A stretch of DNA of 64,000 nt from Rugalucina vietnamica (GCA_964017185.1 OZ024875.1:46827986-46891985); one strand, 5' to 3'. Shown: positions 44,993-56,809, counted from the first letter of the stretch. The notes: generated by a model not told the origin, from the sequence alone. Numbers and translations: made by a program.

Positions 44993-45939
44993 CTAGAAAG
45001 CACTAACAAATAAAGAGAAATCAAATTAAAACTAGTTGAACATTATAATACAAGTGAAAATAGTAAACAATACACAACGGTCCAGAAAGGAATTTCTATC
45101 TATACAGTCTTAAAAATTCAGTCGCTAACTGCTAAATACACTAAAAACAACTTAAATCAAAATGCCCGACAATATGTTTTCAGAAGCATTCGACAATTGA
45201 TGGTAAAAGGTGTTTGATTTATGATTTAATGTGTTCTGTATATAGCCATATTCAAAACTGGATCGTTGTACTGAAGAGATGTGCCAAACAGTGATCTTGA
45301 CCTTGACTTTTCACAATAACCTTTATATTTTATTACGAGAAAAATAATGCACAAAATGTTTAACCAAGTACAAATTTAGATCAAAACTTCTTAAGGTCTA
45401 GTTTTAAATGTTAGAAAACTGAAACTAGGTCACCGACCTTGACCTACTTTAATGGTTTACAATACTAGGTCAGTGAACATGGCCTACTAAAGGACTGGCA
45501 AGATTTAAACTAGGTTATCATTTTCTGTATTCTGTTGATTGATCAGTTTGGCACATCTCGCTGACAAGAAAACCTTTCATCACAAAAGTTTATTATGGTA
45601 TTTTAAACTATTACTTCATATAATGCTCAGTTTGCTTTTTTCATATTTAACCCGGATGATTGAGTTACATAATTATATGTTTCGTGTCCTAATACAGTGT
45701 AATAAGATCAGATGCACTCACTATTTATGATTCTGAATATATTAAACAACTTTACTGCATTTAGTGAATATTAATGCCTGTCCCTGCATATTTTTTCTGA
45801 GATTAAAAGCAGAGTCTGGTGTTAAAAATCACTGAAACAATTTTTTCTAAACATTACTGTTCTTTCCCAATGTTTTTTTTTTTTTTTTTTTTGTTTGATG
45901 TTGATTTTTTTTTATTCAGTTTTACATCTCTTAAGCTAG

Positions 45940-46577
45940 TATCTCACTGGCATGCGAATTCCTCACGACTGTTTCGCCAATTTAGTCGCGGCACTTTCCC
46001 ACGACATTCGTGCGAGTGTCGTGAGAATTTTCACGTGTCGCAAACTAGTCGCGAAATGGTCGCAAAGGTTTTAAACATGTTTAAAAATTGAATGCAAATT
46101 TTTTCCCCAAAATATTTCGCAAGACCGTCGCGAACCTGTCGCCGCGAAATTTTGGCGTATTTACAATGCGAAATTTTTGCGACCCTCGTACGAATGTCGT
46201 GCGAGTGTCGCATGACGGTCGCGCGACAGTCTTGAGACAACATGCGAGAAACTCGCGACTATCTGGAGAGAAAATAAAACTTAGCGACATTCGACACTCG
46301 CACAAATATCGCACGACTGTCATACGAATTAAAATTGAAATAAGATACATTCGCGGGAAAGACATGAGACACTCTCACTAATGTCACGCGACTGTCGTGC
46401 GACAGTCGCGCGACAGTCGTGAGATATATTTTCAAAATTAGACCGAAATTCGCGAATGTGTCGCATATATGTCTATTCAATGAGACTGAAAGTTTTGTTT
46501 ATATCGTTAATCTTTGTCGCGTAATAGTCGCGAACTATTCGCGAACTAGTCTCCGGTTGTCACATTCCAGTGAGATA
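45940..46577. mobile_element. 638-bp CpG-rich element built of GTCGCG-type units
   Basis: Inverted ends TATCTCACTGGCATG and CATTCCAGTGAGATA. The interior is packed with TCGCGA, GTCGCGCGAC and GTCGTGCGA units in both orientations, in sharp contrast with the AT-rich surroundings. Stops are scarce in several frames for that reason, producing ORFs of 70-97 codons that are not genes. No target duplication is certain. Confidence 0.8.
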
Positions 46578-47054
46578 GGGGCTTTACAAGATTTTTTCAC
46601 TACTGGGAAGGGGCCATACAGTCTTAGAGCCAAAAATGAGAGTATCTTGAGCAAAGCCAACTGACACACCTGCAAGCAGAACTTGTCTCACATGTGCCTC
46701 ACTTGGGGCTCTATTCCACGAATTATGAACTGTTTGGCCAAGGGGGTCAGTTTTGAGGATACCACTCTCCAACAGATGTCCCTGTCAACAATTTTTCAGT
46801 CATGTAGGGATCACATAGCTGTGCATCTGATCTTATTATTTTATATTTTTTGTTCCTTTTTGAAGAGAATCCAGCTAGGTCCCTGGAAAATATTACTGCA
46901 CAACTTTAAAGTCTCCTATTTTTCAAAAAAAAACTAATATCAACCATGTGAGAGCAAATCTTAGAAACCTCATAAAGACAAGAGTCATATTCCACAAATG
47001 TTATGAAACAGCAGGCCAAATAAAGGGAAAATTTGATGAGAATTCAAAGATATT

Positions 47055-47180
47055 TTTATCAGTTTTTCATAAAAAAAAACTTTGTTGTGGGTACCCTTTA
47101 GAATCATCTTGTTGAGGCAATTCTAATGAGCACCCACAACATAGGCTTTTATCAAGAAATGAGTAAAATTATCACTTTAT
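47055..47180. mobile_element. Family B-like short hairpin
   Basis: TTGTTGTGGGTACCCTTTAG and TAATGAGCACCCACAACATA around GAATCATCTTGTTGAGGCAA. Confidence 0.65.
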
Positions 47181-47199
47181 CATAAGTACCACAATATAC

Positions 47200-47435
47200 T
47201 GAGCCACCACATGGGAAAACCAACAATCTGCATAGGCGAAAACAAAGGCGCAGATCAGCTTCGCGGTAACCGCGAAGCTGATCAGTGCCTTTGTTTTTGC
47301 TACACGGACAGTACAATTCCTCTACTTTCTAAATCCAAAATTTCATGCTTCTAGCCTGCTTCTTTGACTGCCCAGGCCGGTTTGAGTCAGACCTGTTTGG
47401 AAACCACATTGTTGGTTTTCCCACGAGACGGCTCA
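47200..47435 (+). mobile_element. Family A MITE, complete
   Basis: Ends TGAGCCACCACATGGG and CCCACGAGACGGCTCA; flanked by TAC on both sides, a possible 3-bp target duplication that other copies do not confirm. Confidence 0.92.
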
Positions 47436-47535
47436 TACTGTCTCCATCTGGTGTTCTGGAGTGACTGCAATTTCCAGATTCTAAATATGGCTTGGAACAA
47501 TATATTTAGCTTAGTTTTTCTTTGCTGTCTTGATT

Positions 47536-47769
47536 TGAGCCGCAATACGAGAAAACTGGTCTTCGGGATTTCCGACTAGGTCTGGCACAAACTGGCCTGT
47601 AAAGTCGTAGAAGGCTAGAAGTTTGAAACTTCAGATTTAAGTAGAAGAGGAATTGCACTATCCGAGTAGCGAAAACAAAGGTGCTGATCAGCTGTGAAGT
47701 TACTGCATAGCTGATCTGCGACTTTGTTTTCGCATAGGCAAAAATCCGGCTTTCTCATGACGCGGCTCA
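47536..47769 (-). mobile_element. Family A MITE, CCGG/CTGG type
   Basis: Left AAAACTGGTCTTCGGGATTT, right AAATCCGGCTTTCTCATGAC then GCGGCTCA. Core of GCTGTG type with mismatches. Confidence 0.88.
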
Positions 47770-48340
47770 TTTAATCTATGTTTGTTTTAAGATTATAGTC
47801 ACATGATTGGTAATTTTCAGAATAAAACATGTGACCATTGGTACCAAAATAACTTTGATTTTGTCTTATTTGTTGCTTTACGTCCATAGGAATATAAAAC
47901 AGTTCATGTGACTCATGACAGGATGATCAGTTACCTCATGATTACCATAGTCACAAGCAAGCCTCCAAACTGTGGTTTAGCATCAGACTCACATAGTGCT
48001 TAGGTATACATGTGCACATGCACCTCACTCCGTTAATTACTGAGCAATATCTGGCTTCTCAAAAATGCATTAAATCAATTTACTGAGCAATATTTGGCTA
48101 ATCGAAAATGCATTTCATAGCAAAACTTTAATTAGTTTTAAATCATATCAACTTTTCAATAAACATGCTAAAATTGTTGCTAAATTTCCTGCCATTTCAT
48201 TCTATGAGGCCAAAAAAAACCTGACCAAATACATGTTTGCTTTATTGGTTCACACCCAGAGTCAACAGCTTAAGTCATTACCAAATCTTCATCAAACTGA
48301 GAATTATACCAGACTAAGGATCGACTGCAGGTCCAGCTGG

Positions 48341-48573
48341 CCCTGAGGTTATAATACTTTTTTCATGCTCAACTCAGCTGAGCATTATACTTAAATGGCT
48401 CATAATTACTGAAACAATCAAAATTGGTTGAAATTTCAGGTTAAGATTGTTGAAGCCTATAATTTTTCCTGCTCATAAATGTTAAAATGCCAACAATTGT
48501 TGGCATTTTAACATTTATGAGCAGGAAAAATTTCAGTCTCCGCTGAGCTGAGCATGAAAAGTTTCATATCCTC
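48341..48573 (+). mobile_element. Family C MITE, complete
   Basis: GAGGTTATAATACTTTTTTC and CATGAAAAGTTTCATATCCTC ends cut to the consensus; centre TGCCAACAATTGTTGGCA perfect. Confidence 0.87.
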
Positions 48574-49258
48574 GTTTGCTAAAATGATTTTGTAGAATTT
48601 ATGAAATGGCAGATATATAACAATTATATGCTAGTGAATGAATAATAATTGTGAAAAGGGGCAATATATTAATATATAAAATGGCATGCAACATTTAGGG
48701 GCATCTACATAACCATGCCAGCATGCATGACCCCACAATATATGGTAGATAATTATTTTTACAGGAGCGTTTAACCTGTTTCTATAGTTGTTTTTGAAAA
48801 GCCCCTTAAAAAGCCCCACACTAGTAATTTTGATATATGTTTTGTTCCTGCAAGCGCTTTGTTCGATACAAGAAAAACAGCCAAACTGCCAATTGAAATT
48901 ACATATAGAAAATTATCAATTGAAAGCATTTCAAAAATCATTTTGAATTGTTTCATTTCCCAGGGATTATTTTCTGGGGAGATTGTGAGAGAAAATCTCA
49001 TTGAAATTGGCCAAAAGATAGAAATTCACTTTTCCCTTATCATATTTCGGGGCCAGAATAACCCCTGATTTCCGTTAACACTTGCAAGAACTTTTCTTCT
49101 CCAACACAGCAATATTTTGACTGACATATTTTGCTATATGCCCACAAAAATGCCTTTACAAGTTTATAAACAATGAACAATTTTAACAATAACTCCCAAA
49201 ACTTGATTATAATTTAAGCGATAACATGTTACGTAATTAATAAAGGGAAGTAACTCAC

Positions 49259-49291
49259 ATGGTTGTCGAGGTCCGGCGTTCCCGTGTGGGC
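49259..49291 (-). CDS. ATP2B: PMCA 33-nt cassette exon (site A position)
   Basis: A 33-nt GC-rich segment between TTTACAG and GTGAGT. Joined after the G of the upstream exon it reads GPHGNAGPRQP and its last T makes Tyr with the next exon. Its length is a multiple of three, so inclusion or skipping both keep the frame. Mammalian PMCA genes carry small in-frame cassettes in this same cytosolic loop (splice site A). That it is really spliced in is inferred from the sites, phase and position; no transcript is visible. It was found by eye because it is far too short for ORF calling. Confidence 0.72.
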
Positions 49292-49702
49292 CTGTAAAGA
49301 TGCTATGTTAATAGTGACATAATGCACAGGTTTATGAATACAGGGTGACATGCATTCCTTTCACTGTTTCATTAATTGTGCACAGTGGGACAAAGAAACA
49401 TGCAAATGCTTTTTCTAACCAACTGCTCAAAAACTTTTACTTTGTCAATTTGGAAAAGCAGAACAAACCTATGTATATCATGAAACATCCCCTTATTGTG
49501 AAACAACACAAAGTGAAGTGAAAGGAATGCATTGTGAAATACATTTAAGTAAGAGTTCCATGCAAGACAGAACTTGGAGAAAATGATTCTGAATGAAAAT
49601 GATTCAAGTGACTCTGTAGGAGCAGCTGAATTATTTAGATGCAAAGCTTGCTCGAGTGTTGGCTGATCGTTCAAGTGAAGTCAGTTACAAAGCAGCTGTT
49701 AA

Positions 49703-50297
49703 GGGGTCTCGATGATAATTTTTGTCTTTTATTTAAAGACATCTTGAATTAGAGATGGAAAGCTATGGAAAAGCACAAAAATTGTGGGGGTATCCATTCT
49801 TTTTTAAGATTTTCAATTTCATTTTTCATGATATAGATCTAAATAAGTCGGGGGAAAAATGTTTGAAACTGTACATGTGTTTCAAAAATACTTGTCAAAT
49901 AACAAAATTGAAAGAAGAAAATGAATATATACATTATATAACCCCCACAATTAGTATGCTATTAGTAACAAGCTTTTTTGATGTGCACGACTTGATGTAA
50001 TTGTTATTTCCCTTTTATGCCGATGCAATCTGAGTAAGAAGAGGCTTACAACAACTGTTTTTCAAATAATAACATTTCAGATAGCAGAAGAACAAAGCCA
50101 GCTGGTTTGATTCATTTTTATTTACCATTTCTTCTTCCCTCTTTTATCACTGAAATATGCAAATTTCTTCTGTCACATGATTTTCATCACAATATATTAT
50201 GTAGTTTATATAAGATTATACAAACGTCGCAACTTGCCATGTAACGACAACTCTTGTTTTTTGAGCCCACTACAGTTGTCTTTATTATTGAGACCCC
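49703..50297. mobile_element. piggyBac-like non-autonomous element, TTAA duplication
   Basis: TTAA at 49699-49702 and 50298-50301 frames inverted ends GGGGTCTCGATGATAA and TTATTATTGAGACCCC (two mismatches). TTAA target choice is diagnostic of piggyBac elements. 595 bp; the 81-codon ORF inside has no transposase features. Confidence 0.8.
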
Positions 50298-50428
50298 TTA
50301 AATCTTATATTTTCTCCACATTCTAGGTTTTGGAACTCCAGAATTAATTAAATAGATTACATGAGAAACATTTCTACAATTTACAACAATTTTAAATTCC
50401 ATGACACTGAAACATTACTTTCCTAAAA

Positions 50429-50666
50429 TGAGCCGCCTCATGAGAAAACCGGATTTTTGCCTATGCGAAAACAAAGGCGCAGATCAGCTGTGCAATAACT
50501 GCACAGCTGATCAGCGCCTTTGTTTTCGCTATACAGATAGTACAATTCCTCCACTTTCTACATCCAAAATTTCAAGCTTCTAACTGTCTTCTGTAGCTGC
50601 ACAGGCCCATTTGAGTCCGGCCCATTCGGAAACCCCGAAGACTGGTTTTCTCACAACGTGGCTCAT
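50429..50666 (+). mobile_element. Family A MITE, complete, CCGG ends with GCTGTGC core
   Basis: Left AAAACCGGATTTTTGCC, core GCTGTGCAATAACTGCACAGC, right GAAGACTGGTTTTCTCACAAC then GTGGCTCA. Confidence 0.92.
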
Positions 50667-50732
50667 ATTGCAATGACCATAATCTGCTGTTTGTTTCACC
50701 ACCCAAATAGTTTCTCATGCCAATCTATAATA

Positions 50733-50968
50733 TGAGCCACCCCAGGGGAAAACCAACAATCTGCATATGCGAAAACAAAGGCGCAGATCAGCTTCGCAGT
50801 AACTGCGAAGCTGATCAGCGTCTTTGTTTTCGCTACACGTATAGTACAATTCCTCTTCTACTTAAATCAGAAATTTCAAGCTTCTAGCTCTTTTCTGTGC
50901 TTGTACAGGTCGGTTTGTGTCGGACCTGTTCCGAAACCACATTGTTGGTTTTCGCATGAGGTGGCTCA
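50733..50968 (+). mobile_element. Family A MITE, complete, CCAAC ends with GCTTCGC core
   Basis: Core GCTTCGCAGTAACTGCGAAGC. Lies 66 bp from the previous copy in the same orientation but of the other subtype. Confidence 0.92.
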
Positions 50969-51476
50969 TATGTTTTAATCATACTGTGCTTTGAGTTAGG
51001 TGTCTTTGCATGTATAATATATTATCACCCTACCCCACCCCCCTCCCCCTATAAAAGCTGCTCCTTTGCTTTAAATAGATATGACTTGGGATATAAGGGT
51101 GCACATTACTACATATAAACGATTTGTTTCGAAGGACCCTGATCAAAAAGTTGCGCAAATTTCAAAAGTGGTATGTCAAATTCTAAAAGGTTAACATACG
51201 TCGCGCAGGGCCCATCAAAACAATTTCTATAGAAGAAGGTGGCAAGGCAAGCATACAGTTTTGTGAAAAATTCTTTCAAGGAGTATCTTAGGGTAGAAAT
51301 ATCACATGTAAACATGGAAAGACAACTCTGTTAAAGCACAGAATAGACCAAAATTCAAGGGACATAAATGCAAAACATTCAGAATTTGACAATTCAGAGA
51401 AACCAATATGACAAGCACTTTATGATAACTATCAAAAAAATGCAAACATCAGAGTGTATCACAAAGAACTGGTCAT

Positions 51477-51746
51477 ACATCAGGAAAACATGTGTGTGAA
51501 ATGTTTACCACCTTAAACCCACTTTTAGAATAGTAAAACTGGGGTAAACAGGGGTATATCTATTATTCTTTATTTTTGCTCCAAAATATAGATTGTGGAT
51601 ACTCGTTAGAACCACCTCGGCGAGGGGTTTTAACATGTACCTACAATCAATGTTTTGAGCAAAAATAAGAAAAATATCAATTTTTTTCCATTTTTACTGC
51701 TGAAAAAAATTCTTTGTATATTGCATGATGGGCAAGTTTTCCTAAT
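51477..51746 (+). mobile_element. Family B hairpin MITE
   Basis: CATCAGGAAAACATGTGTGT start; hairpin TAGATTGTGGATACTCGTTA and CATGTACCTACAATCAATGT; GGGCAAGTTTTCCTAAT end. Confidence 0.87.
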
Positions 51747-52293
51747 TAGTTGCTCTGAAATTGTTCAAACATTCCTTGGAAAACAGCATAACAACAAATG
51801 CAATAACATTATAGAATATTGAAAGATAATTCAACAAATTCTTTGGTCAGAAATGTTCGTGCAAATCAGATTGATTTTCCGCTCATGCAAGCATATTAGG
51901 TGGAAATTGGTTATATAATTGGAATACATGTTTGCATTACACTTATTCCAGTTGCAAATCAGCCATGATCCAGCATTCATTACGCTTTTAAAAGCCATGA
52001 TCTGCAAACCTTAGGTGAACTGCATGAAAGAATTTCTGTGAAGTATGTGAAACATATTAGATGGGAACAAACAAATATTTCTCCAACCCATCAGTACCCT
52101 TTCATCTCTTAGTAGCGTAGGCAGAAATTATTTTTATGCTAATTTTTAAGGAACCTCAACTAGCCTATAGAGCCAAGGTTTTTTTTTTGTTTTTTTTTTT
52201 TTTCGCATAACCAAAATTTTACCTGAGATTTTGCTGGTCAGGTTATCTTAGCGTATACTTATAACAGTAAAAAAACTGTAATTATCCTGGCCT

Positions 52294-52525
52294 CGAGGTT
52301 GTTCTATTTTTCATGCTCAACTCCGCTAGGCAGGAAATTTAAACTGCTCATAAATACAGAAATATCGAAGATAAATTGAAATTGTGGGTTCAAATCACAA
52401 AAGCCTGTAATTTATCAAGCTGATAAATGTTAAAATGCCAACAATTATTGGCATTTTAACATTTATCAGCATGATAAATTTCAGTCTCAGAGCTGAATTG
52501 AGCATGAAAAATTTTATAACATCGG
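52294..52525 (+). mobile_element. Family C MITE, complete
   Basis: GAGGTTGTTCTATTTTTCAT start, AAAAATTTTATAACATC end, centre TGCCAACAATTATTGGCA; outer arms of the centre are AAGCTGATAAATGTTAAAA. Confidence 0.86.
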
Positions 52526-52628
52526 GACAGCATCTATGCTTGACATCATTGTAACCAAAAATGAAATTTTGAGTTTCTTACTTTCTATTCAAATACTGGT
52601 GTTCTTCACAACTGAATACCTCGAAATC

Positions 52629-52657
52629 CACAAAAAAAAAAAAAAAAAAAAAAAAAA
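52629..52657 (+). repeat. Poly(A) tract
   Basis: About 28 A; no recognised element attached. Confidence 0.9.
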
Positions 52658-53269
52658 TGCTGTCTACTGTACATGTGATCAATGTGACTGCTTGAATTGT
52701 GAACATCTTGACCAAAGCTGAACTGGTGTAACAATAATAAGATTCTAAAAATATTCAAAGCCAACTTTTTTTTGTGAGATATCTTACCTTCAGAGCCAAC
52801 TTTTATGTGAAATATCTTACCTCGATATGCCACGATTCTGACTTCTTGAGATTTTTAATTCAAAAACATTTTAAAAATATAGGAATAAAATTATTCTGAA
52901 AAGCATACTGTACATTTTCGGAAACATTTGAGGGTAATTATGAGTAAAACTTATTATTCCGATGAAAAGACTACAAGCTATGTGGTGAGTTTGCTTTAAA
53001 ATCTGGCAAGCTGTACATGTCAGAATTTGACCCAATGTTAAGCGTGTGCCCTTGTGCATGGTACGGTTTTGTTAGGAAAAAAAATGAAGTAGAGCAATGA
53101 ATAAAACACGGCAGCATAGTCTATGATGGAACATTAAAATACAGGATAAGTGTGCTTTTATTGTGGTTGTTGTTGTTTTCTTTTCAAGTTACTTGCACTT
53201 TCCAACCTAATATCTAAATGGCAAATCATTGACCAACAGCATAAATTTTATTTCCAACAGAACCTTAAT

Positions 53270-53470
53270 ACACATACTTCAATCTCATTATAATGTGCCT
53301 CATTATAATGTGGTTTTCAATATAACACGACATTGTCATGGATCACAAACTGGTTATTTTGCTACATGTACGTGTCTAAGGTAAGTAACCTCATTATAAC
53401 ACAGTTCACTTGTAACACAGTCTGTTTCTATGGACCCCATGGATAGCGTTAAAACGAGGTTGGCCTGTAT
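53270..53470. repeat. CATTATAA-rich segment
   Basis: CTCATTATAATGTG occurs twice and CTCATTATAACACAG once, ending AAACGAGGTTGGCCTGTAT. Looks like a decayed repeat; borders not defined. Confidence 0.4.
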
Positions 53471-53524
53471 TGGACTTGAGACAGGAAATTAAAAGAAGTT
53501 CAGTGTCCTGCAAATGCCATTAAA

Positions 53525-53761
53525 TGAGCCGCCTCATGGGGAAAACCAACAATCTGCATAGGCGAAAACAAAGACGCAGATCAGCTTCGCGGTAACCGCG
53601 AAGCTGATCAGCGCCTTTGTTTTCGCTACACGGATAGTACAATCCCTCTACTTCCTAAATACGAAATTTCATGCTTCTAGCTGTCTTCTGTGACTGTACA
53701 GCCTGGTTTGTGTCTGACCTGTTCGGAAACCACATTATTGGTTTTCCCACGAGGCGGCTCA
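53525..53761 (+). mobile_element. Family A MITE, complete
   Basis: Near-consensus ends and perfect CGCGGTAACCGCG core. Confidence 0.94.
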
Positions 53762-53952
53762 AATATGACAAGACTCCAATAAAACTGCTGAATCCATAGT
53801 TCAAGGCCAAATCACACCTTAGAAAAAACGACTTAATAAAGAACAAGAAAAAATCCCTATCAAATCAGGCAAAATTTTCTAAAATTAGCACCAAATTACA
53901 CCAAAACAAGTGTTGAGATTAGAAAATCATGCGCATCCCTAGCTAGACTATT

Positions 53953-54187
53953 TGAGCCGCCTCATAGGAAAACAAACAATCTGCATATGCGAAACCAAGG
54001 CGCAGATCAGCTTCGCGGTAACCGCGAAGCTGATCAGCGCCTTTGTTTTCGCTACTCGGATAGTACAATTCATCTTCTACTTAACTCCAAAATTTCAAGC
54101 TTCTAGCCATCTTCTGTGCTTGTACAGCTCGGTTTGTGTTGAACCTGTTCGCAAACCACATTGTTGGTTTTCCCACCAGTCAGCTCA
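53953..54187 (+). mobile_element. Family A MITE, complete
   Basis: Perfect CGCGGTAACCGCG core; right end mutated to CCAGTCAGCTCA. Confidence 0.92.
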
Positions 54188-54334
54188 TTTATGTCCGGAA
54201 AATAACCGCTGATTCATCCGATTTCTACATGGGACATTCAGTCGGTGGAATAATTTCAGTGTTTGGCCCGTTCTGATTTCACCCAGCGCTTATTAAGTAG
54301 ACACTATTATGCCAATTCTGAGAATAAAATCAAT

Positions 54335-54550
54335 TGAGCCAGTGCGTGAGAAAACGTTCTGACCAGGTCCGACACAAACCTGCCTGTACAGTCACAGAAG
54401 AAGGCTAGACGATTGAAATTTCGGATTTAGGAAGAAGAGGGATTGCACTGTCTGTGTAGCGAAAACAAAGGCGCTGATCAGCTTCGCAGTTACGATCTGC
54501 GCCTTTGTTTTCGCCTATGCAGATTGTTGGTTTTCCCATGCGGCGGCTCA
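54335..54550 (-). mobile_element. Family A MITE, shortened
   Basis: Half of the hairpin core is deleted (GCTTCGCAGTTACGATCTGCG). Ends TGAGCCAGTGCGTGAG and ATGCGGCGGCTCA. Confidence 0.88.
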
Positions 54551-54670
54551 ATTCCGTGAACGTCGATCTGTCACTGTAGACATCGTCAAAGCAAACCAAG
54601 TACATTTTAATTGGCCACCAGGGGCGCCGATTAGTTATTATTGTTGCCAATCATGCAGATAGTACTTCAC

Positions 54671-54899
54671 ATGAGAAAACAGACACCGACCAGGTCCGAC
54701 ATAAACCGGTTTTTAAAGTCACAGCTTTAAATTTCAGATTTAGGTAGAAAAGGGATTATACTATATGTGTAGAGAAAAAGAAGAGGGATTATATCATTAG
54801 TGTAGCAAAAATAAAGGCCCTGATCAGCTGTGCCGTTACTGTACAGTTGATCTGCCCCTTTGTTTTCGCAAACTGTTGGTTTTCTTATGTGGCGGCTCA
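54671..54899 (-). mobile_element. Family A MITE, GCTGTGC type with internal duplication
   Basis: Lacks the first bases of the left end. The AGAAAAAGAAGAGGGATTAT region is duplicated. Core GCTGTGCCGTTACTGTACAG. Confidence 0.82.
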
Positions 54900-54955
54900 G
54901 GTTATCATTGCCAATCATGCAGATAGTTGCGGGATGTTAGGGCAGAATTGAGGCG

Positions 54956-55160
54956 GGTTACAAGGAAACGGGTCATCTGGGTTTCAGAACATGCCGCACA
55001 TGTACCAGGCTGCACAATCATCAATGGTGGCTAGACAGTTGAAATTCTGGAGTTAGGAGGAAGATGGATTATACTAATATCCATGTAGCGAAAACCAAGA
55101 AACTCTCAGCATGTGTGAAGTAGATCACTATACAGCACTTTTGTTTTCATGAAAAACCTT
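54956..55160 (-). mobile_element. Strongly degenerate family A copy
   Basis: Only the order of weak matches remains: GTACCAGGCTGCACAATCAT, GTTGAAATTCTGGAGTTAGG, CATGTAGCGAAAACCAAG, CTTTTGTTTTC. Confidence 0.45.
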
Positions 55161-55260
55161 TGAGAACTGTCAACAAAAGTATATATGAAAACAGATTTTT
55201 TCTAACATGTAGATGAATTGATTAAACATACTGTTGCTCCTTGACAAGGTGCATCATGAT

Positions 55261-55348
55261 AAAAACCTGCTTTTTACATATGCGAAAACAAAGACACAGA
55301 TCAGCTTTGCAGTAACAGTTGATCAGCGCCTTTTGTTTTCACTTCACA
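55261..55348 (+). mobile_element. Family A hairpin fragment
   Basis: Left hairpin region only (CATATGCGAAAACAAAGACA to CGCCTTTTGTTTTC), directly followed by the next copy. Confidence 0.65.
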
Positions 55349-55350
55349 TA

Positions 55351-55580
55351 TGAGCCGCCCCATGGGAAAACCAACAATCTGCATATGCGAAAACAAAGAC
55401 GCAGATCAGCTTCGCGGTAACCGCGAAGCTGATCAGCGCCTTTGTTTTCGCTACACGGATTGTACACTTCCTCTTCTACTTAAACCCGAAATTTCAAGCT
55501 TCTAGCTCTTTTCTGTGCTTGTACAGGCCGGTTTGTGTCAGACCTGTTCGGAAACCCCGAAGACCGCTTTTCTTGCGTCG
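55351..55580 (+). mobile_element. Family A MITE, right end truncated, chimeric ends
   Basis: Left end is CCAAC type but right end is CCGAAGACCGCTTTTC (CCGG type), so the two ends no longer match. A chimera by recombination or template switching is likely. Confidence 0.85.
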
Positions 55581-55686
55581 CCATCTTCTACATCACAAGC
55601 TTATAAGCTTCTTCTTTGAGTGTACGGCCCTGTTTACATGGGACCTGGTTGGAAACCCTAAAGACAGATGTTTCCTATGAGGCTCA
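55581..55686 (+). mobile_element. Family A 3' fragment
   Basis: CATCTTCTACATCACAAGCT, GTTTACATGGGACCTGGTTG and CCTATGAGGCTCA are a degraded second right half. Confidence 0.5.
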
Positions 55687-55720
55687 TTTTAATCACATGC
55701 ATTCTGCACTGGTTGCTATA

Positions 55721-55946
55721 TAAGCGGTGATGCGAGAAAACTGGTCTTCGGGGTTTCCGAACAGGTCTTGACACAAACCCACCTGCACAATCACAGAAGC
55801 AGGCTAGAAGCTTGAAATTACGGATTTAAGAAGAAGAGAAATTGTACTATCCGTGTAGCGAAAACAAAGGCGCTGATCATGCGAAGCTGATCTGCGCCTT
55901 TGTTTTCGCATAGGCAAAAGTCCGGTTTTCTCATGACGTGGCTTAA
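55721..55946 (-). mobile_element. Family A MITE, CTGG/CCGG type, part of core deleted
   Basis: Core reduced to GATCATGCGAAGCTGATC. Ends CGGTGATGCGAGAAAACTGG and CCGGTTTTCTCATGACGTGG. Confidence 0.86.
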
Positions 55947-56282
55947 ATATTTTCAGTCATCAACAGAGTAGATGAGCCTGTGCGTCAACTGTCCAGACAT
56001 GAAACAGGTTTGTTTAGCTTCTTAGGCAGGTCCAGATCTGCCACACTTTTTCACGAACCAGCCTGCTATGCAATTTATCAGTACTTGTACCAGTATTTAT
56101 TGCTAAAGTGCCAATCAATAGAAAACTGTTGTAGGATTGATTTTTTTTGTCCAGAACATCCTTAAGAAATATCTACAGGTTGTAACAGAGTTGAATATGT
56201 CATATAAGTAAGCTGCACACTTTTTGTTACTGCTTATGAGTGTGTGTTTCTGTAGAAGGCGTTTTTTATGGGGACAGGGAAG

Positions 56283-56462
56283 GCATTACGAAAACATGTC
56301 CATGCAATATACAGAGATTTTTAAAGTTGTAAAAACGAGTACCCACAATCTATGTTTTGGAGCAAAAATAAGAAAAACAGGTATACCCCTGCGTACCCCA
56401 GTTTTGCTATATAAAAGTGGGGTATAAGGGGGTATATATTACACGGACATGTTTTCCTGATG
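56283..56462 (-). mobile_element. Family B MITE with one hairpin arm deleted
   Basis: CATTACGAAAACATGTCCAT to GGACATGTTTTCCTGATG; only the ACGAGTACCCACAATCTATG arm is left. Confidence 0.84.
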
Positions 56463-56809
56463 GCAGGGTCCTCAACATTTTGCTCCTAGAAGAGACTTCC
56501 CAACTCCAAAGAAAAGGTCAATCAAAATATGGTATGACTGGACATATGCAAATAGAGTAAGAACATGGGAAAAATACTCAATATAGGTGCCTACTGAATT
56601 GAAGGGATACCTCAATCATTCAGTTCATTTACATTTTTTTTAAAGTTTCAATCTCCTTATTTTATTTCTTTTTTAATTTGAAATGTCTATTTAAAAAGCA
56701 TAAAATGTGGTTGTATAGCCAAATATATGACCAACCTAAGGTTTTCTCATGACTGGACTGATATGACAGTTTGGCGGTTTATCACATTGGCTGGGAAATT
56801 TTCTTCAAT

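Larger units (their letters stand above)
42333..49258 (-). other. PMCA intron upstream of the TM3 loop exon
   Basis: 6.9 kb with seven family A copies, a 638-bp CpG-rich internally repetitive element (45940-46577), a family B-like hairpin and a family C element. 44430-45820 shows no named repeat and contains the candidate microexon. Confidence 0.7.

Noticed and set aside
46031..46480. Overlapping ORFs of 70-97 codons on both strands
   Set aside because: Produced by the GTCGCG repeat units, which lack stop triplets in several frames.
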